Assembly: GCA_051294375.1 (NCBI GenBank)
Contig: CM119268.1
Location: 13,477,437 to 13,541,436 of the forward strand
Direction of reading: 5' to 3'
Length of the DNA stretch: 64,000 bases
DNA from: Paraspadella gotoi
Taxonomy: Eukaryota; Chaetognatha
The translations under genes and the position numbers were made by a program. The notes beneath the pieces are model-generated. The model made no database searches and was not told the DNA's origin. It saw nothing but the letters and a program-made list of their open reading frames with translations. This document shows, piece after piece, positions 1-13,800 of the stretch (its first letter is position 1; each line of letters begins with the position of its first letter).

Positions 1-16
1 AGGCGAAGAGTGTCAG

Positions 17-73
<57 letters not shown>

Positions 74-80
74 AAGAGAG

Positions 81-483
81 GCCGTCGGGGCCGCCAGGGA
101 TCTCCGGTGCCGCCGCCCGAACCGCGGGTGTTAGTTTTAAAGACCTTGCGGGGCCTAACTGTTCGTTCTGTTGTTAAAGGAAGAGGGGGGAGGCTCTTTT
201 GAAACTGTTCGGTGCTGAATCAGCGAGAAATTAAAACGGCGATTTTCCGAATGCTGTTTTTCTTGGCCGCCGCCTCGAAAAACTGAAAAAAATTCCATCA
301 CCGCGACAATGATCATAATATTATGTAGATATGGAGGAAAAAAAAAACAACATTTGGATGATCGAAAAATCATGATTAGTTTTTTCATCGGTTTTTCATT
401 CGTCACGATCCTGTCTATTCGCGAGGCTTTGTTTTTGTTTTTCCTTCTATTCCTTCCCGAGTTTGTTTTTTTTGTTTTGTTTG

Positions 484-519
<36 letters not shown>

Positions 520-688
520 TATTATTATTATTATTAATTATTATTATTATTATTATTATTATTATTTATTATTATTTTAATAAGTAAATAATTTTTAAAA
601 AACAAGCAAAAGGTGAGAAGAAGATGACGAGTGCTGAAGAATTTTGTGGAAACTCGCAACTCGCATGAGTCAAAAGAGCGAGAGAGAG

Positions 689-768
<80 letters not shown>

Positions 769-1597
769 CACCAAAAGAGGCGCTAATCAGAAGTCAAAAT
801 CCGATTGTTCTAAAGTCGCCAGTCTTTCCTTTATTTCCGCTCTTGACCGAGGACGACGCCGACGACGACGACGACGACGACACGACGACGACGAACGAAG
901 AAGAATCACGACCACGACGACCACCATGATGACGACGACGAACGACGACGACAAGGTCGTGAGGACACATTTCGAAAAAGGATTAAAGGGGGATAATTTT
1001 GATGACATTTTTTTGTCGATTCGAAGTTGATTGCGGTTTTCCTTTAGATTCATGAGTCATCGCTGTGTAGTAGGAATCGAAAGGCAAAGAAAGCCATCTG
1101 AAAAAAAGAATGAGCTAAAAAAAAATAAATAAAATAAATAAATAAAATGGAAATGTCTGAAATGAAAAGTGAAAGGAAAAACCCGTCAAACTAGGCAAAA
1201 CAAAAACAAAAAAAAAATCGGGAAGGAATAGAAGGAAAACCAAAACAAAGCGTCGGGAATAGAGAGGATCGTGACGAATGAAAAACCGAGGAAAAATAAT
1301 CATGATTTTTCGATCATCCAAATGTTGTTTTTTTTTTTTCCTCCATATCTACATAATATTATGATCATTGTCGCGGTGATGTATTTTTTTTCAGTTTTTC
1401 GCGAGGCGGCGCCAAGAAAACAAGCAATTCGGAAATTCGCCGTTTTAATTTCTCGCTGATTCGGCACCGAAAGTTTTAAAAGAGCCCCCCCTCTTCCTTT
1501 AAACACAGAAACGAACAGTTAGCCCCGCAAGGTCTTTAAAACTAACACCGCGGTTCGGGCGGCGGCACCGGAGATCCCTGGCGCCCCCGACGGCGAG
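81..1597. repeat. Short imperfect palindrome (arms about 0.4 kb, loop about 0.7 kb)
   Basis: Positions 81-470 reappear in reverse complement at about 1200-1597. The shared landmarks include the stretch around the ATGATCATAATATTATG motif (309 and 1350) and the run after CCGCCGCCCGAACCGCGG. The arms differ mainly by one-base gains and losses in homopolymers, as in the larger palindrome at 10.67-30.2 kb. The loop holds TTA repeats, GA repeats and a CGACGACGA tract. A 16-base direct repeat (AGGCGAAGAGTGTCAG) occurs at 1 and at 1735, each followed by a GA tract. This could be an assembly fold-back or a real inverted duplication. Confidence 0.8.
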
Positions 1598-1714
1598 TGG
1601 CAACCCCCCGACGGCCCCCCGAAGAACCCGGAAGATATCTCCCCACTAAAAACGGAAGGAGACAAAACGTCCCCGAAGATGGGGCCGTCCCTGGGGGCTC
1701 CCGAGCCCGGAAGG
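1523..1714 (+). CDS. Possible internal exon of an unrecognised gene (Pro/Gly-rich)
   Basis: A 64-codon open stretch lies between a plausible acceptor (CAGTTAG, ending 1522) and a plausible donor (AGG/GTTAAG at 1715). The predicted peptide is rich in Pro, Gly, Asp and Lys and includes APDGEWQPPDGPPKNP. Composition and the clean splice borders suggest coding, but no neighbouring exon could be joined with certainty. Part of it lies inside the right arm of the 81-1597 palindrome, so frame errors are possible. The DGEWQPP stretch resembles the calreticulin P-domain repeat only superficially. No function is assigned. Confidence 0.3.
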
Positions 1715-1748
1715 GTTAAGGAATTTATTATTTTAGGCGAAGAGTGTC

Positions 1749-1840
<92 letters not shown>

Positions 1841-2689
1841 CGTAAAATTGCGGCCTCAGCAAATTTGCAACAAAAAATCGGCGAATAACTAATTGTAATG
1901 GAGAATGAATGGCCACTATAAAACGAGTAAAACATGGCGTAGACCATTAAATCGTCAGGTATACACGACTATTAAATTAGCAAAATTAACACGTAATATT
2001 ACGATTTACGAAAATGAAAAAAAAAATCGGAAAACTCCCAAGGAAGAACTTCCGAAGAAAAACCCGAAAGCACTTTCGTGACATAAAAGGCAATCTGAGG
2101 AATTTGACGAAAAGATTCGAGATTTCAAATGATTCGAATGAATTTTGGACGCGGTTTCTGAATTAAATTCGGAAATTACTCAAAGTATTAGAAATTTATT
2201 TAAAAATGTACAGTTTTAAAAATGAGCCGTGATTTGAAAAAAGTAAACGGGCAAAGAACCTCATGACTGGAATGGAAATTAAGAGAAAAACCGCAAAAAA
2301 AAAGGCGGAAACCAAAGGTGAAAGATCAAAAAAAGAAACAAGAAAAGAGAATTCGTATTAAATTTGAAGAAAAACAAAACCGCAAAATAAGGGAAAGTTG
2401 TTTTTGTTTCGTTTCGTTTTTTATTATTTGGTTTTCTGAAAAAGCAGTGATTACTTTTTCTCGTATTTCAGTCAAACGCGATAATTTTTATTATTTTTTA
2501 AGGTTTTTTCTTTGAATCTATAAATTCTTTAAAAATTGGCTGAATTTAAAGAGACACACAGACAAAAAAAAACCAAAGTCAATTCATTCAAATCACAAAA
2601 TTATAAACATATTTTCGTATTTTTTTTCGTCGTCATAGCAGCCGTTTGACGGGTCATGGACGATGGAATGGGAACGAATGAATAGGAGA

Positions 2690-2691
2690 AA

Positions 2692-2724
<33 letters not shown>

Positions 2725-2728
2725 AGAG

Positions 2729-2770
<42 letters not shown>

Positions 2771-2772
2771 CT
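2690..2772. repeat. Poly-A run and GA microsatellite
   Basis: A run of about 28 A is followed by an interrupted (GA)n tract. No gene is visible from 1.72 to 3.40 kb apart from this and a CGA/CGT trinucleotide tract at 2936-3070. Confidence 0.9.
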
Positions 2773-3405
2773 TTTCAATGAAAAGCACTCTAGACAAAGA
2801 GCCATGACCTAGTCTAGTCACTCTTTAACATTCTTATATTTATAGACTAAATTATTATAAACTAAATATACTGTAATGGCATTTATAACAACACATGATA
2901 AATTGATAATTGAAAGATTAAACATCATTGACGAAGACAACGACGACGACGACGACGACAAACACATATCGTCGTTGATCCAAATGCGGGATGATCGAGG
3001 ATGATTTAAACAAGGACGTTCTTGTCGTCGTCGTCTTCGTCGTCGTCGTCGTCGTCATCATCATCGTCGTCAGCCCGGATTGGCCCTTTCGCGCTTCACG
3101 GCTCACATATTTGCAAAAAAAAGGGTCGAAAGACCAAATTTGTATTTTGACCTAAAAAATGGTTGGATTCCCGGCGGAGAATCGAGCGTCGAGGGTGAAG
3201 GAGACTGTGGATCGTGAAGATGTGAGGGTGTCAACAGATTGAAGGACGCAGTGATGATTTGAGTAATGAACGATTTGAAGTTGTGACTTGTGAGGGGTAG
3301 ATTCACAGAAACTGGTTATCATGAAACGAAAAGGTGTTTGTGAACTATAGCTTGGAAATTAATGAAAATGCTGTATGAATTTTTTTTTTTCCTCAATACA
3401 TGCAG

Positions 3406-3481
3406 AGAAAATGACAAAAAAAGACGACAACAAAAACGACAACGACGAAGAGGACACCAACTACGATAACGACGACAATGA

Positions 3482-3518
<37 letters not shown>

Positions 3519-5082
3519 TGCTCAGAGGTCGGCTTTGAAATATTCACGAGCCACTGCTGCGATTTTTCTTCGGCCATCGAAGAAAAAAAATGGAAGCGAA
3601 ACCCTTGAGAAATAATCTTCGGCGGAATGAGTGGCATTTGGGCTCGAGGCTCTTTTGATGGCAAAGTGGCGTGGTGGCGTAGAGTGGCGTGGCGTGGCGT
3701 GGAATGGCGTGAGGTAAGTGGTGTGGAAGGAATGGAGTACGTTTTTGGCGAAAAGTGGTATGGAATCAATTTTTGGCGTAAAGGGGATAGAGTGACATTG
3801 TGGCGTGGCGGCTTTGGAGTAATTTGATGGCGTGGCGGAGATTGAGTGGCGTGTGGCAAAGATCGGTTGATACGTTTTGTGGCGGATTGGTAATGAATTT
3901 ACTTCGTGGCGTGACAAGGAATCAATTGCCAGGTAGGGGGAGAAATGGCAAAATAATGGCGTAAAATAAAACTAGTTTTGCGTGGCGGAGAAGAAAGGCC
4001 TCGAGACGTGACCGTTATTACACGGCCTCGATTGCGACGACGTTGACGACGTAAGACTTCATACAACAACAACAACAACAACCAAAAAAAGAGTAGACGA
4101 CGATGACACTAAAAATACATCGATTGCAGTTTTTTGTGTGGAAAACAATGGTAAGTTTTCTTTTAATTAAAAAAAGGAAAGTTGACGCAAGCCCAGAGAG
4201 ATTTTGAATTTTTAAAGTCGCTTGAAACAAAAGTAAAAAGCGAACTGAAAAAAAAACGTCATCGAGGATAATAACGAGAATGACGACGACGACGACGAAC
4301 GACGACGACGACTTTAAATGCAGCTTTTCCTCTTTGTGATGCTGCGCATTCCTGCAAAGTACTTTTTTTTTTTTCTTAGAGAAAAGTCGATGAGGAGAAG
4401 GACGAAGGATTTCAAGACGACGATGAAAACGAAGTGAAAGATGACGAGAAAGAAAATGTTGGTGAGAAACGTCGTTTACGCGAAGTGACAATAAACGTTC
4501 CATAAACGCGATGAAGAGAGACTTTCGATGTTGTCGTCGTCGTCGTCGTTCGATGAAGAGAGAACTTAGAATGTTTGCGTCGTCGGTCGTTCGATGTTGT
4601 TGTCGTCGTCGTCGTTCGATGAGCCAGGACTTTTCCAATTGACGCAGTTTCTACTTTTTTCTATTTCTGTTGACAGGTTGTCCGTTATGAAGGACAGAAA
4701 ATAACGATGCTTTTTTTTTTTTCTAAAAAGAGAGAAAAATGAGGGAAATGAGGGAATAAAAGGAAAAAGGAAAATAGTGAGGGAAAAAAAAAGGAAGAGG
4801 AGGAAAAGGAAGAGTCGGAGGGTCAGAAAGTGTCTGTGTGGAAAAATATAATTTGTCAAATTTCCTAATTTAACAAAAATATTTTTTTCAGCTATTAAAA
4901 AAAAAGGAGAGGAAGAGTTGAGGATGAAGTTTTTTCGTAATGAAGATGACGAAGTGGACGAGAAGGGTGAAGAAGAACGAGACGAAAATGACGAACGACA
5001 ACGACGAGTCAAAGCGGATTACGTTGTCGAGGAAGAAGAAAACGATAGTCAAACAATTTTACGTCGGCGTCGCCGACTGTAA
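3406..5082 (+). CDS. 3' end of a gene for a highly acidic protein, function unknown (three exons)
   Basis: The last two exons are well supported. 4380-4461 has an acceptor TTTTCTTAG and a donor G/GTGAG (phase 1). 4892-5082 has an acceptor TTTTTTTCAG, completes the split codon and runs 62 codons to a TAA. An AATAAA signal follows at 5170-5175. An upstream candidate, 3406-3527, ends in phase 0 as 4380 requires and encodes a run of Asp. The predicted tail is dominated by Asp, Glu and Lys and ends in NDSQTILRRRRRL. This looks like a charged, disordered C-terminus; I see no recognisable domain, and the 5' exons are not found. The first exon is the weakest, because its donor (GAG/GTCGGC) is poor. 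Confidence 0.45.
3655..3900. repeat. Degenerate TGGCG minisatellite
   Basis: Irregular reiteration of TGGCG-containing units such as GTGGCGTGGCGTGGAATGGC. It keeps frames open on both strands without looking coding. It lies in the intron between the 3406 and 4380 exons. Confidence 0.75.
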
Positions 5083-5169
5083 AAAAAGGAAGATCGTCAT
5101 CAATAGTATTCGAACTCCTTTTACTGAGTCGTTCCCAGAGACCGTATCACACAGCTTCTGAAAACTGCC

Positions 5170-5175
5170 AATAAA
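5170..5175 (+). promoter_or_regulatory. Polyadenylation signal AATAAA
   Basis: Canonical hexamer 88 bases after the TAA at 5080-5082. It supports 4892-5082 being a terminal exon. Confidence 0.6.
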
Positions 5176-5775
5176 GTTTAAAGGTTTAAAAATCTTCATC
5201 TCCACTCAATCTCCTTGAGGAAAATCGTTTTCCGGGGGACTTAAAAATCGTAATGGAACTTTGCCCCCCCTCCTCCAACCAAAAAAAAAATGAGATAAGC
5301 ATCCGACAAATTCAATTAAGCGAAAAGAAAGATGGGAAGGCGGATGTCGGCACCTGCACGCCGGCCGGAAGACATCTGCTCGCAGAGATGCGTCTCGCGA
5401 GGCGTCGCGTGGATTCTTCTTTTTTTAAGCTTTAATGATTCGTATTTTGAATCGAGGGACGATGAGCGAAGATAAGGAAATTGAAAATTGAAAGATTCAA
5501 ACGAAAACTGAAATTGAATTAGAAGATCGAAAGAATAAAGACAAAGGAGGAAATGAGAAAAGGATATCGAAATAAGATAAGAATATGGATAAAAGAGAAG
5601 GAGACAAAAGAATTAAATAAAAAGGAAAACAGAAAAGAAAAATCGATTTCTCTAGAATTCGTTCTCGAAAACATTCGTCGCGACTTTGTGTTGTTTTTCG
5701 TCGCTAAGGAATCGATTCGTAAACAAAAGTCGACGAGAATCCGTGACTGATGAATTTTTGAGGCGTCGGAGACTG

Positions 5776-5800
5776 NNNNNNNNNNNNNNNNNNNNNNNNN
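5776..5800. other. Assembly gap (25 N)
   Basis: Exactly 25 N bases, a fixed-length placeholder. A (TAA)n tract starts directly after it, so the join probably failed in a microsatellite. Confidence 0.99.
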
Positions 5801-6734
5801 ATAATAATAATAATAATAATTAATAATAATAATAATAATACTAATGTTTAGATAATTACAATCAAAACGAAAACAAGTCGACAACCACAAACATCGCCAC
5901 GACCTTTTTCTCCGTGTTCGTCGTCGTCTTCGTCGTCGTCGTCGTCATCTTCGTCGTCGTCGACGGCGTCACACTTGGTAAATCCATCGACGGACCTCCA
6001 ACCGCTTCTCTATCACTGTCGCCCAAGTCTTCTCTCCTCCTCCTCCTCCTCCTACTCCAATGTCGTTTCAATTACAAAAACTACTTCCTCATCTTTCGTC
6101 GACGTCTTCGCGTAAAAATACATTTTTTTTCCATCCCTCACTCCCTCTCCCTCCCTCCCCTCCCTCGCCCTCTCCCGATTCCTCCTCTTCCTCCTCATCC
6201 TCCCTTTTTCTCCTCCTCCTCATCTTCTCTTCCTCCTTCCTCCATCGTCTTTGTCTCAAGTGACGTGTTTCCAGCCCGCAGTTTTGTTTTTCTTCGTAAA
6301 AACATCAAAAAAAAAAAAAATCTTAAGATTTTAATCGAATGAAAACAAAAGCTTAAATGTAAATCATCTGTGTGGGCCTCGGTCCTCGGAATATATTTTC
6401 TCCGTTTTAAAACCCGACGTTGATTCCGCGTTTTGATTTTATTTTATTTTTATTTTTTTAATTTTTTTGGAAGATTATTTTCATAGTTGTTCGATTCCCC
6501 TCGTGAAATATTTTCATTCCCGTCTTTATCGGCCACAATTTCTCTCTTTCTCTTTCTCTGCTTCTCTCTCTTCTCTCTCTCTCTGCATCTGAAATTTAAA
6601 GTCAAACAAAAGCGATTCGCTCCGCTTTTCAAAATCTTTTGAGACGGTTATTAGCTTTCATGTAAAATTTAGCTGACCGATTTTGGATTCATCACGAAAC
6701 TACGATACTCAGTGAGCTGAGAGAGAGAGAAGAG

Positions 6735-6775
<41 letters not shown>

Positions 6776-7054
6776 GACTTTTGTCCATTTCTATGAAGTT
6801 GTGTCTCAGGTGGAAGCCTGGCAATGACTAATGTGTCTGTTTTTTTCTCTCTCTCTATCCCCGGCCCGTTACGACCATCTCTTTCTCTCTCTCTCTCTCT
6901 CTCTCGTCCCCGTGTCCCGCAGTGAACGGACGTAACCACTTACCATCCCTCCATCATTTCATTTCTACATCATTCTTCCACCTTTCTCTCCTTCTCTGCC
7001 TTTTTTTCCCATCTCTCCATCCCTCACTAGCTCTCTCTTTCCCCATCTCTCCAT

Positions 7055-7058
<4 letters not shown>

Positions 7059-7149
<91 letters not shown>
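7059..7149. repeat. Perfect (CT)n microsatellite
   Basis: About 45 uninterrupted CT units. Further long CT/GA tracts in the same region lie at 6720-6778, 7669-7779, 8495-8554 and 9203-9262. Confidence 0.97.
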
Positions 7150-7151
<2 letters not shown>

Positions 7152-7664
7152 GATTCCAAGCACCATGTTTTTCGCCCATAACAACGTCGCTTCCTGCTGC
7201 GCGCCTCCTCATCGTCGAAGCAGCGAAGATAGAATTTAAACTGGAAAGCAACTGCAATTTTTTTTTTCTCTCTCTCTCTCTCTCCTTCTTTCTCTCCTTC
7301 CATCGCCGGGCCCCGGATTTCTTTATTCTCATTTACATAAACAAGTAACGATGCAAAAATAAACCAAGAGAGAGAAAAAAATTACGACGTCGGTGTTAAA
7401 ATAGAGAAAGTCGTTTCGTCGTGACGTTCATTGTTCTTTATAGTCGTCGTTTTAAAAGAATGAATTAATGCAAGATAAAAATTCCTCCACGAATGAAAAA
7501 TGTCTTCCGAGTCTACCGAGTCTACCGTGTGACAAAAAGACAACAACGCCGAGCGACGAGCTCAATCCAGATATTCCGCGACTATTTTTTCTCCGACGAG
7601 TTCGTTAGGCGTCATTAGGTTTTCCTTCCCAAGGTGATACGCGCTCATCAGTATTCCTCATCAT

Positions 7665-7782
<118 letters not shown>

Positions 7783-8494
7783 GCCGAATAGTTTTGCATC
7801 CGCAATACGTCCCCAACGACGCAAGGAAGCCTCCGCAGACGTTTGCACCTCGGTCACGCGGTCACGTAGTCTGGTTTTTGTTGTAGTTGTCGTAGTTGTT
7901 ATTTTCCGAGGCGAGCTTGCTCGAGAGCGCCTGCTGCTTCTCCTCTTTGACCTCGCACGAGCGCCGTTGGCTTGTGCAAAAATTTCGCTATTATCTTTCG
8001 TGGCTCTATGAATATAATTTCATCTCGGTCATTGGTTGACACTATGTTCTCTAAACCAGGGTTTTCGTTACATTTTTTTTTACCCAGTTATTAAACTCTA
8101 TTTTTATAAAGAATTTTGTCACCGCGTGGAACTAAAACATGAAAAGTTAACGACGCTTTCCACGATAATGCGATTAAACTTTCCACTGGCGACTTCCTTA
8201 GGATCATTCTTCGTCCGTCGCTCCTCAGGCTTTGCTACATTTTTATCCAATTTTATTTTTAATCATCCGTCAATTTCATCCAGGATAATCTTCTTCTTCT
8301 TCTTCTTCTTCTTCTTCATTAGTTTATATCGAATTCGTCTCTTCTTTATTAATGAACTTGAAATAGAACTCAAACTGACAAAAACGAATAAAAGGTCAGG
8401 ATTAGTGGTTCTCTCCTTATTTATCTCTCTGCAGTCTTTCGTCGATTAATCCAACTATCATTTCCCTTTTTTTTTGCCGTTATTACGTCACCTG

Positions 8495-8554
<60 letters not shown>
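8495..8554. repeat. (CT)n microsatellite
   Basis: About 30 CT units with no coding context on either side. Confidence 0.95.
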
Positions 8555-8556
<2 letters not shown>

Positions 8557-9202
8557 ATATCTTGACGAAGCTGTCTGCTTGTCGCTAGACGGTTCTCTCG
8601 ATTTCTTTCTCTTCGTCTCTGTCTCTGTCTCTGTCTATCCCTCTCTGTCTCCCTTTCAAAAAGGGCCTCGGTATCGAAACGTGACAAGCAATCGTGTCAA
8701 AGGCGTCACCGGCTTTTTTCCGGCCCGCCAATTCCAGACGATTCCAGACGATGGCACCGAAACGCGTTCCGACTCAATTCACAAACTTTTTTTTTCCTCG
8801 GTGGAATTTCGCTGAGCGTTTAACCCGTTTCCCCCGCGCGTCGACGTCGAAGGCCTCACGAGAATTCCCATTTTCACAACCCTTTCACAACTGAAACCTC
8901 TGGTTAATCACTCGCGCACGATGCAGCTCGACCCGGAAAAAAGGCTTCCCGAGTGAGAGGAAGTCTCACATTTAGTTTTACCCTATCACTTCAGCATTAC
9001 GTGGCTGAATTAAAATTGAAACAGTACCTTACACATCAAATTCAAAAAAAAAAAAAAGAAAAGAAAAGAAATAAAAAAATATTCACTTCTCGTCGTTTTA
9101 ATCTGGCGACGGGATTGGAGTTTCTCCCCAACGGAAATGCAGAGTGAAACTTTGACCTTGGCAAACAAACAAAAACAGTCTCTTTCTCCCTTTATCGTTC
9201 CG

Positions 9203-9267
<65 letters not shown>

Positions 9268-10606
9268 AAAACTCGTTACCTCAATCGCATCGTCATCACA
9301 AGTTCAGCCTCACACATTTTTTTCCGGCTGAGATGAATTTTATGGTTGTAAAGTTCTGAGCTTCCGAAATTTCTTTCGTTTTCGCAGCGAAACGAGTTTT
9401 TTTCACGTTCGTGCAAACAGTCGTGTGACTGTGCGACCGATCTTTCACCAAGCTTTCCAAGCTTTCCAAATTTTCCTAGCTTTCCAAGCAAAGAAAAAGG
9501 CCAGTCGCCAATTCAGCTACAATCGCAGCCGACTATACCGTGTCATCACCAAACGATTGGACGTCGCCGCCCGGGGAAGCGTTATTAATTAAAAGTGGCG
9601 CGAGATCGGAGCTTGAGGTCATTTGAATACCGGGTCACGTGTTCACTTTCCCCTCTTAACCGTTTTATTTAATTATATATTTCCACAAAATTTATTTATG
9701 AATAATGAATAGAAATAAATATTATTTTTAAATTAAGAATTAAAAGAAGCGTGGTAAAATTATTATTGAAAACAAAGACAACACCAACAACAACAACAAC
9801 ATTCTCGGGTTTCATTTTAGCCCAAATCATTTCATGGAAAAAAAAGAAAAAGATGTGAGAGTTACTTTAATCCATTCATCTTTTTCTCGCGACAAAATCT
9901 TTGCTTTCCAATTTACAATTCAGCGCCTTTCCTTCAGAGGTCGTTTTTCATTCATTCGTTCGTTCGCTGGTTCCTTGGTTCCTTCGCTTTTTCGTTCGCT
10001 GGTCCTTTCGTTTTCGCGTTAATTTTTGCGTTAACTTTTTTGTTTGTTTCCTTGTTGTTTTGTTCTGTTTCGATTTTTCTGTTTATTCTTTCATTATTTA
10101 TTTTTTATGTATATTTATCGATTTCTTTTTATCATTTGTACTAAATGGTAATTTAACCATCATGGTTCATTTATTAATTTCTTCGTTCTTCATTTTATAT
10201 TTTAAAATTTTAAATATGTAGAATCAACTTTATGGCGGATTTTCATGGATTTTCTCATTTTCACTATACGTAGTCATCTAGATTTGGTGCTTTAATCAAA
10301 AATCCACATTAATGCGGCCGCTCAAGAGTCGGTTTCTCCTCCTCACATAAACAACAGGGAATCCTCTTTAAGACCATGATTACCTCTATTCATTCATCGA
10401 TCGTTCATCTTCCGATTCATTGCCCATTCATTACCCCTCATAAAAAAAGGGTAAAAAAAAAAAATAGAATGGTCCGCGAAAATTGGAAGGTTGCGTGTCT
10501 TCCTCTTTGATATCGTGGAAGCAGCAGCGTACATTGGAAGTCGCCGTACTAGGTACTCGGCTTGATCCAGTGTGGGTTTTACACCGGGTGGAGAGAGCTC
10601 TGCTTT

Positions 10607-10640
<34 letters not shown>

Positions 10641-10665
10641 NNNNNNNNNNNNNNNNNNNNNNNNN
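10641..10665. other. Assembly gap (25 N)
   Basis: Fixed 25-N placeholder directly after a (CT)n tract. The left arm of the large palindrome begins directly to its right, so the palindrome's outer edge is also a contig edge. Confidence 0.99.
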
Positions 10666-10839
10666 AAAAGAGAGCGAATGAAACCCTTCCGTTATCCTTT
10701 ATGGCATATAATTTTTTTTTCATTTAGCAAATTTGCTTACCTATTGGTTTCAGAATCACGAAAAGAATTTAAAAAAAGATTACTAATTCATAACTAATGG
10801 CCACTGTAGATGAAAACAAAGAATGAAGTTTCAGCGGCG

Positions 10840-13800
10840 ATCGTCTTTTTAACCCTTTTTGCAACGTTGCGTTTTCCCGACAGTACCGGCAGCAACCTCG
10901 CTGCCTTTCATCGACCGACTTCAATCGTCTCCCGTTCAACGAGTGCAAAACGGATATCAAGTTCCGCGGAAGAGAATTTTGCCTCTTTTCGTTTTCATAG
11001 CGCGACGCGACCAACTCCGCGTCTTCCAACAGCCTCAAAAGGTGAGTATCTAATTTTGAAAGGACTTTCACTTACCGCTTACCCTGAAAATTTCAGACGC
11101 AATGGCTTAAATGGTAGTCAAAGATTTTTTTTTGCATATTTGAATCAAACCATGCTTTACGATTGTAAATATTTATCATTTTCCAAATATTTTGGTTTCA
11201 AAAAATGCAATTTAGTATAAGCATCGAAAAGAAGATATGTCGTCCCTTTGCAAGGCTTCTCCTCCCAGTTTCCTCACCCCTTCCTCCCTTACCCCGCATC
11301 CAAAATCGGCGCCTCACGGCCCTCCGTCGAAAGAACATCACCCCGAACTTAGCGGAGTTGGAGGCGACCTAACCGTCGCGTGCGGCGTACACGAGGCCGC
11401 ACGTCTTTTCACTCATCGCTTGGTGAGTCTCTCTTTACGTTCGCATCTGACTCGGCGTCTTTCACGAAACTTTGGAAAAAACGTCGTTATTTGTAAACTG
11501 AACCTATAATGCCGCGTTCCCCATCCGGCGCTACAGACGCCTTCCGCTCGACGGCTCGGCCTTAACCCTCTTCAGCCCCCACCCCCTCCGCCCTTCCCAC
11601 CCCCCCCGACCTGGAGTATGCTTCGACCGATCTCATACGAGTCTGCGATCTCGGCGACGGCGCATTCGGTCCCGTCTTCAAGGCGCTGGGCGCCGGCACA
11701 TGGGCGGGACCGGAGGCGGTGGGCGGCGGCGTCGCGGGCGCTGGCGGCGCTGCGACCCGGATGTCGAGTCAGAAGCTCGTCGTCATCGGCGGATCTGATC
11801 TCGAGTCCGGATCGGTGACGGCGCGGTGTGGCGTGGAGCCTGGTGGCGCGCACGCTCGCCGCCCCCGTCGTCGCCTCCTTTTCCCCACCCTCCTTCCGCA
11901 ATCTCCTTCTCCCATTTTCGCTACCGACGAAGAACAACTCGGTCGATAGTCGCCCGTCAAGACTCTTGCGCTCGGACGCGTCGGCCGGAAATGACGCAGA
12001 TTTCGAAGGCGTCAAGGTGGATGGGGAATGTTGTTGTCGCTTATGTTGTTGGTTAGCTTTGTTGTTATTATCATCAAACGGGAGGGAGACCTAGAGAGCG
12101 GACTTGGTTGGGCCTTGCGATGTGATTGGCTCCGTCTCGCGTTCACGAATCATCAGAAAAGTGGCGAAATCTACAGACCATGACTTTAACTTAGACTGAC
12201 CAAATGACCGACAGAAGATAAGAAGATCATAATTTGTAGTTGTGGTTTTAGATAACTGCAAGAGGTGTAGACGTTTAAATTATGTCCTTTCTTTCCAGTC
12301 CGCAGTCTCGTTGTCTTATTAATTAAAGCAATATTTCCATCACATCTTTCCTTACTCTCCTTTCATTCACTTTCTCGTGCCTTCCCTTCTTCCTTTACTC
12401 CGCTCCCCCTCACCCCCTCCCGCAGGCCGCCTCCTGCGCTCTCTCAAGCACCACAAGTGGTCTCCTCCTCGGCGTCTGCTTCGCCCGTCGTCCTTCTCGG
12501 CGCTCTTCGTCGAGTTCATTGGCTTTCGGAGATCTCGGCACTCAACTGCTCAGGCTGTGCGGGCGCCAAGGCGCTCCTTCACCGAGGCGGGGTAGGAAAA
12601 GATCGGGAGAGCGAAGAGACGCGGAAGGGAGGCTTGGCGGGTCGGAGATGGGGTCTCCTTGCTCCTGTCCTACGTCGCTGGCGGCTTCCCGGCGTCGATA
12701 AAAGGAGGAAGGACGGCTTGTACGAGTTTAAAGCGGGCGGTCTGCCTCGGCGAAACGCCAGGCGCATGCGGCGGCGCGCAGAAGAACGGGAAAGGCAACC
12801 GCTGCGGCCGCCTTTCTTCGAGGATTGGAAAGGACGTTCCCAAAATCGATCTCGTCGATCAACTCACTTTTTTGCAAACAAGATCGCCCGCCGCCTATGA
12901 TGTATTTGTCCGAGAGGTGGGGGAGAGTTGTGTTTATCCCGACGTGAGGCACATTTGCGTATGTACTAGCGATTAACCGTAAAATATCTCTGAGATGATT
13001 CTAGATGATTTGCTTTTATAAAATGTAGCAAACTCTTCGCTCTCTGACGGCAGAAACATTATACATGTGTGTACGAGTAGCTTCGCTCGTGAACCAACAA
13101 ATTTGGGTTCTTCTTCAAAAATCTTCGGACTTCTCTCAACCAATCTCCAACTCTCCACCTCCTCAGACGCCTGGTCGTCACCGCGGTACCTATGCGCAAC
13201 CCGCAACTTGCCATCGTCGACGCCATCTGTCGTCACAAACTCTCGCGACTTTCGGCTCTGCTCCCGGAGTCGAACCGCCCCCTCGCGGTCCCCGTCGCAG
13301 AGCCTCCTTCGCCTCCTTGCACTCGGCAGCCTCAGTGCGTCGAAGTAGGCGAGAGGAATTCCCGCCTCCGCCTCTTTCAATTATCTCTCACCGGGGTCGG
13401 TTTGCAGACGTTTAACTTTTAAGTCAGTTTAAATCAGTTTAAATTAAATTAAAAATAAGAAAATAAAAATTAAATTAAATTAAAAAAATAATTAAATTAA
13501 ATTAAATTTAAATTAATAATTAATCTTAGCAATTGTAAATATTTGTGATGCTTTAAACTGAATTAATATGCCTGATATCATAAAAATAATTATAGAGCAT
13601 CGGCCGGGAATCGACGAACCCGGGCGCCCGCGTGCAGGCGAGCATTCTACCACTGAACACCGATGCCTTGTTGTTTTCCTGCCACAATTTTGTTTATATT
13701 ATAGATATACATGAAGTTTAATCCTTATTCCATTTTCTAGGTCTTGCGCTCTGCGGTTTTTTGGCCCATGCAGATGGCTGCCCTTAGCGAAAGTATCGCC

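Noticed and set aside
1523-1714. Calreticulin or calnexin P-domain repeat (DGEWQPPDGPPKNP)
   Set aside because: Only one loose match, no second repeat, and no lectin-domain exons nearby.
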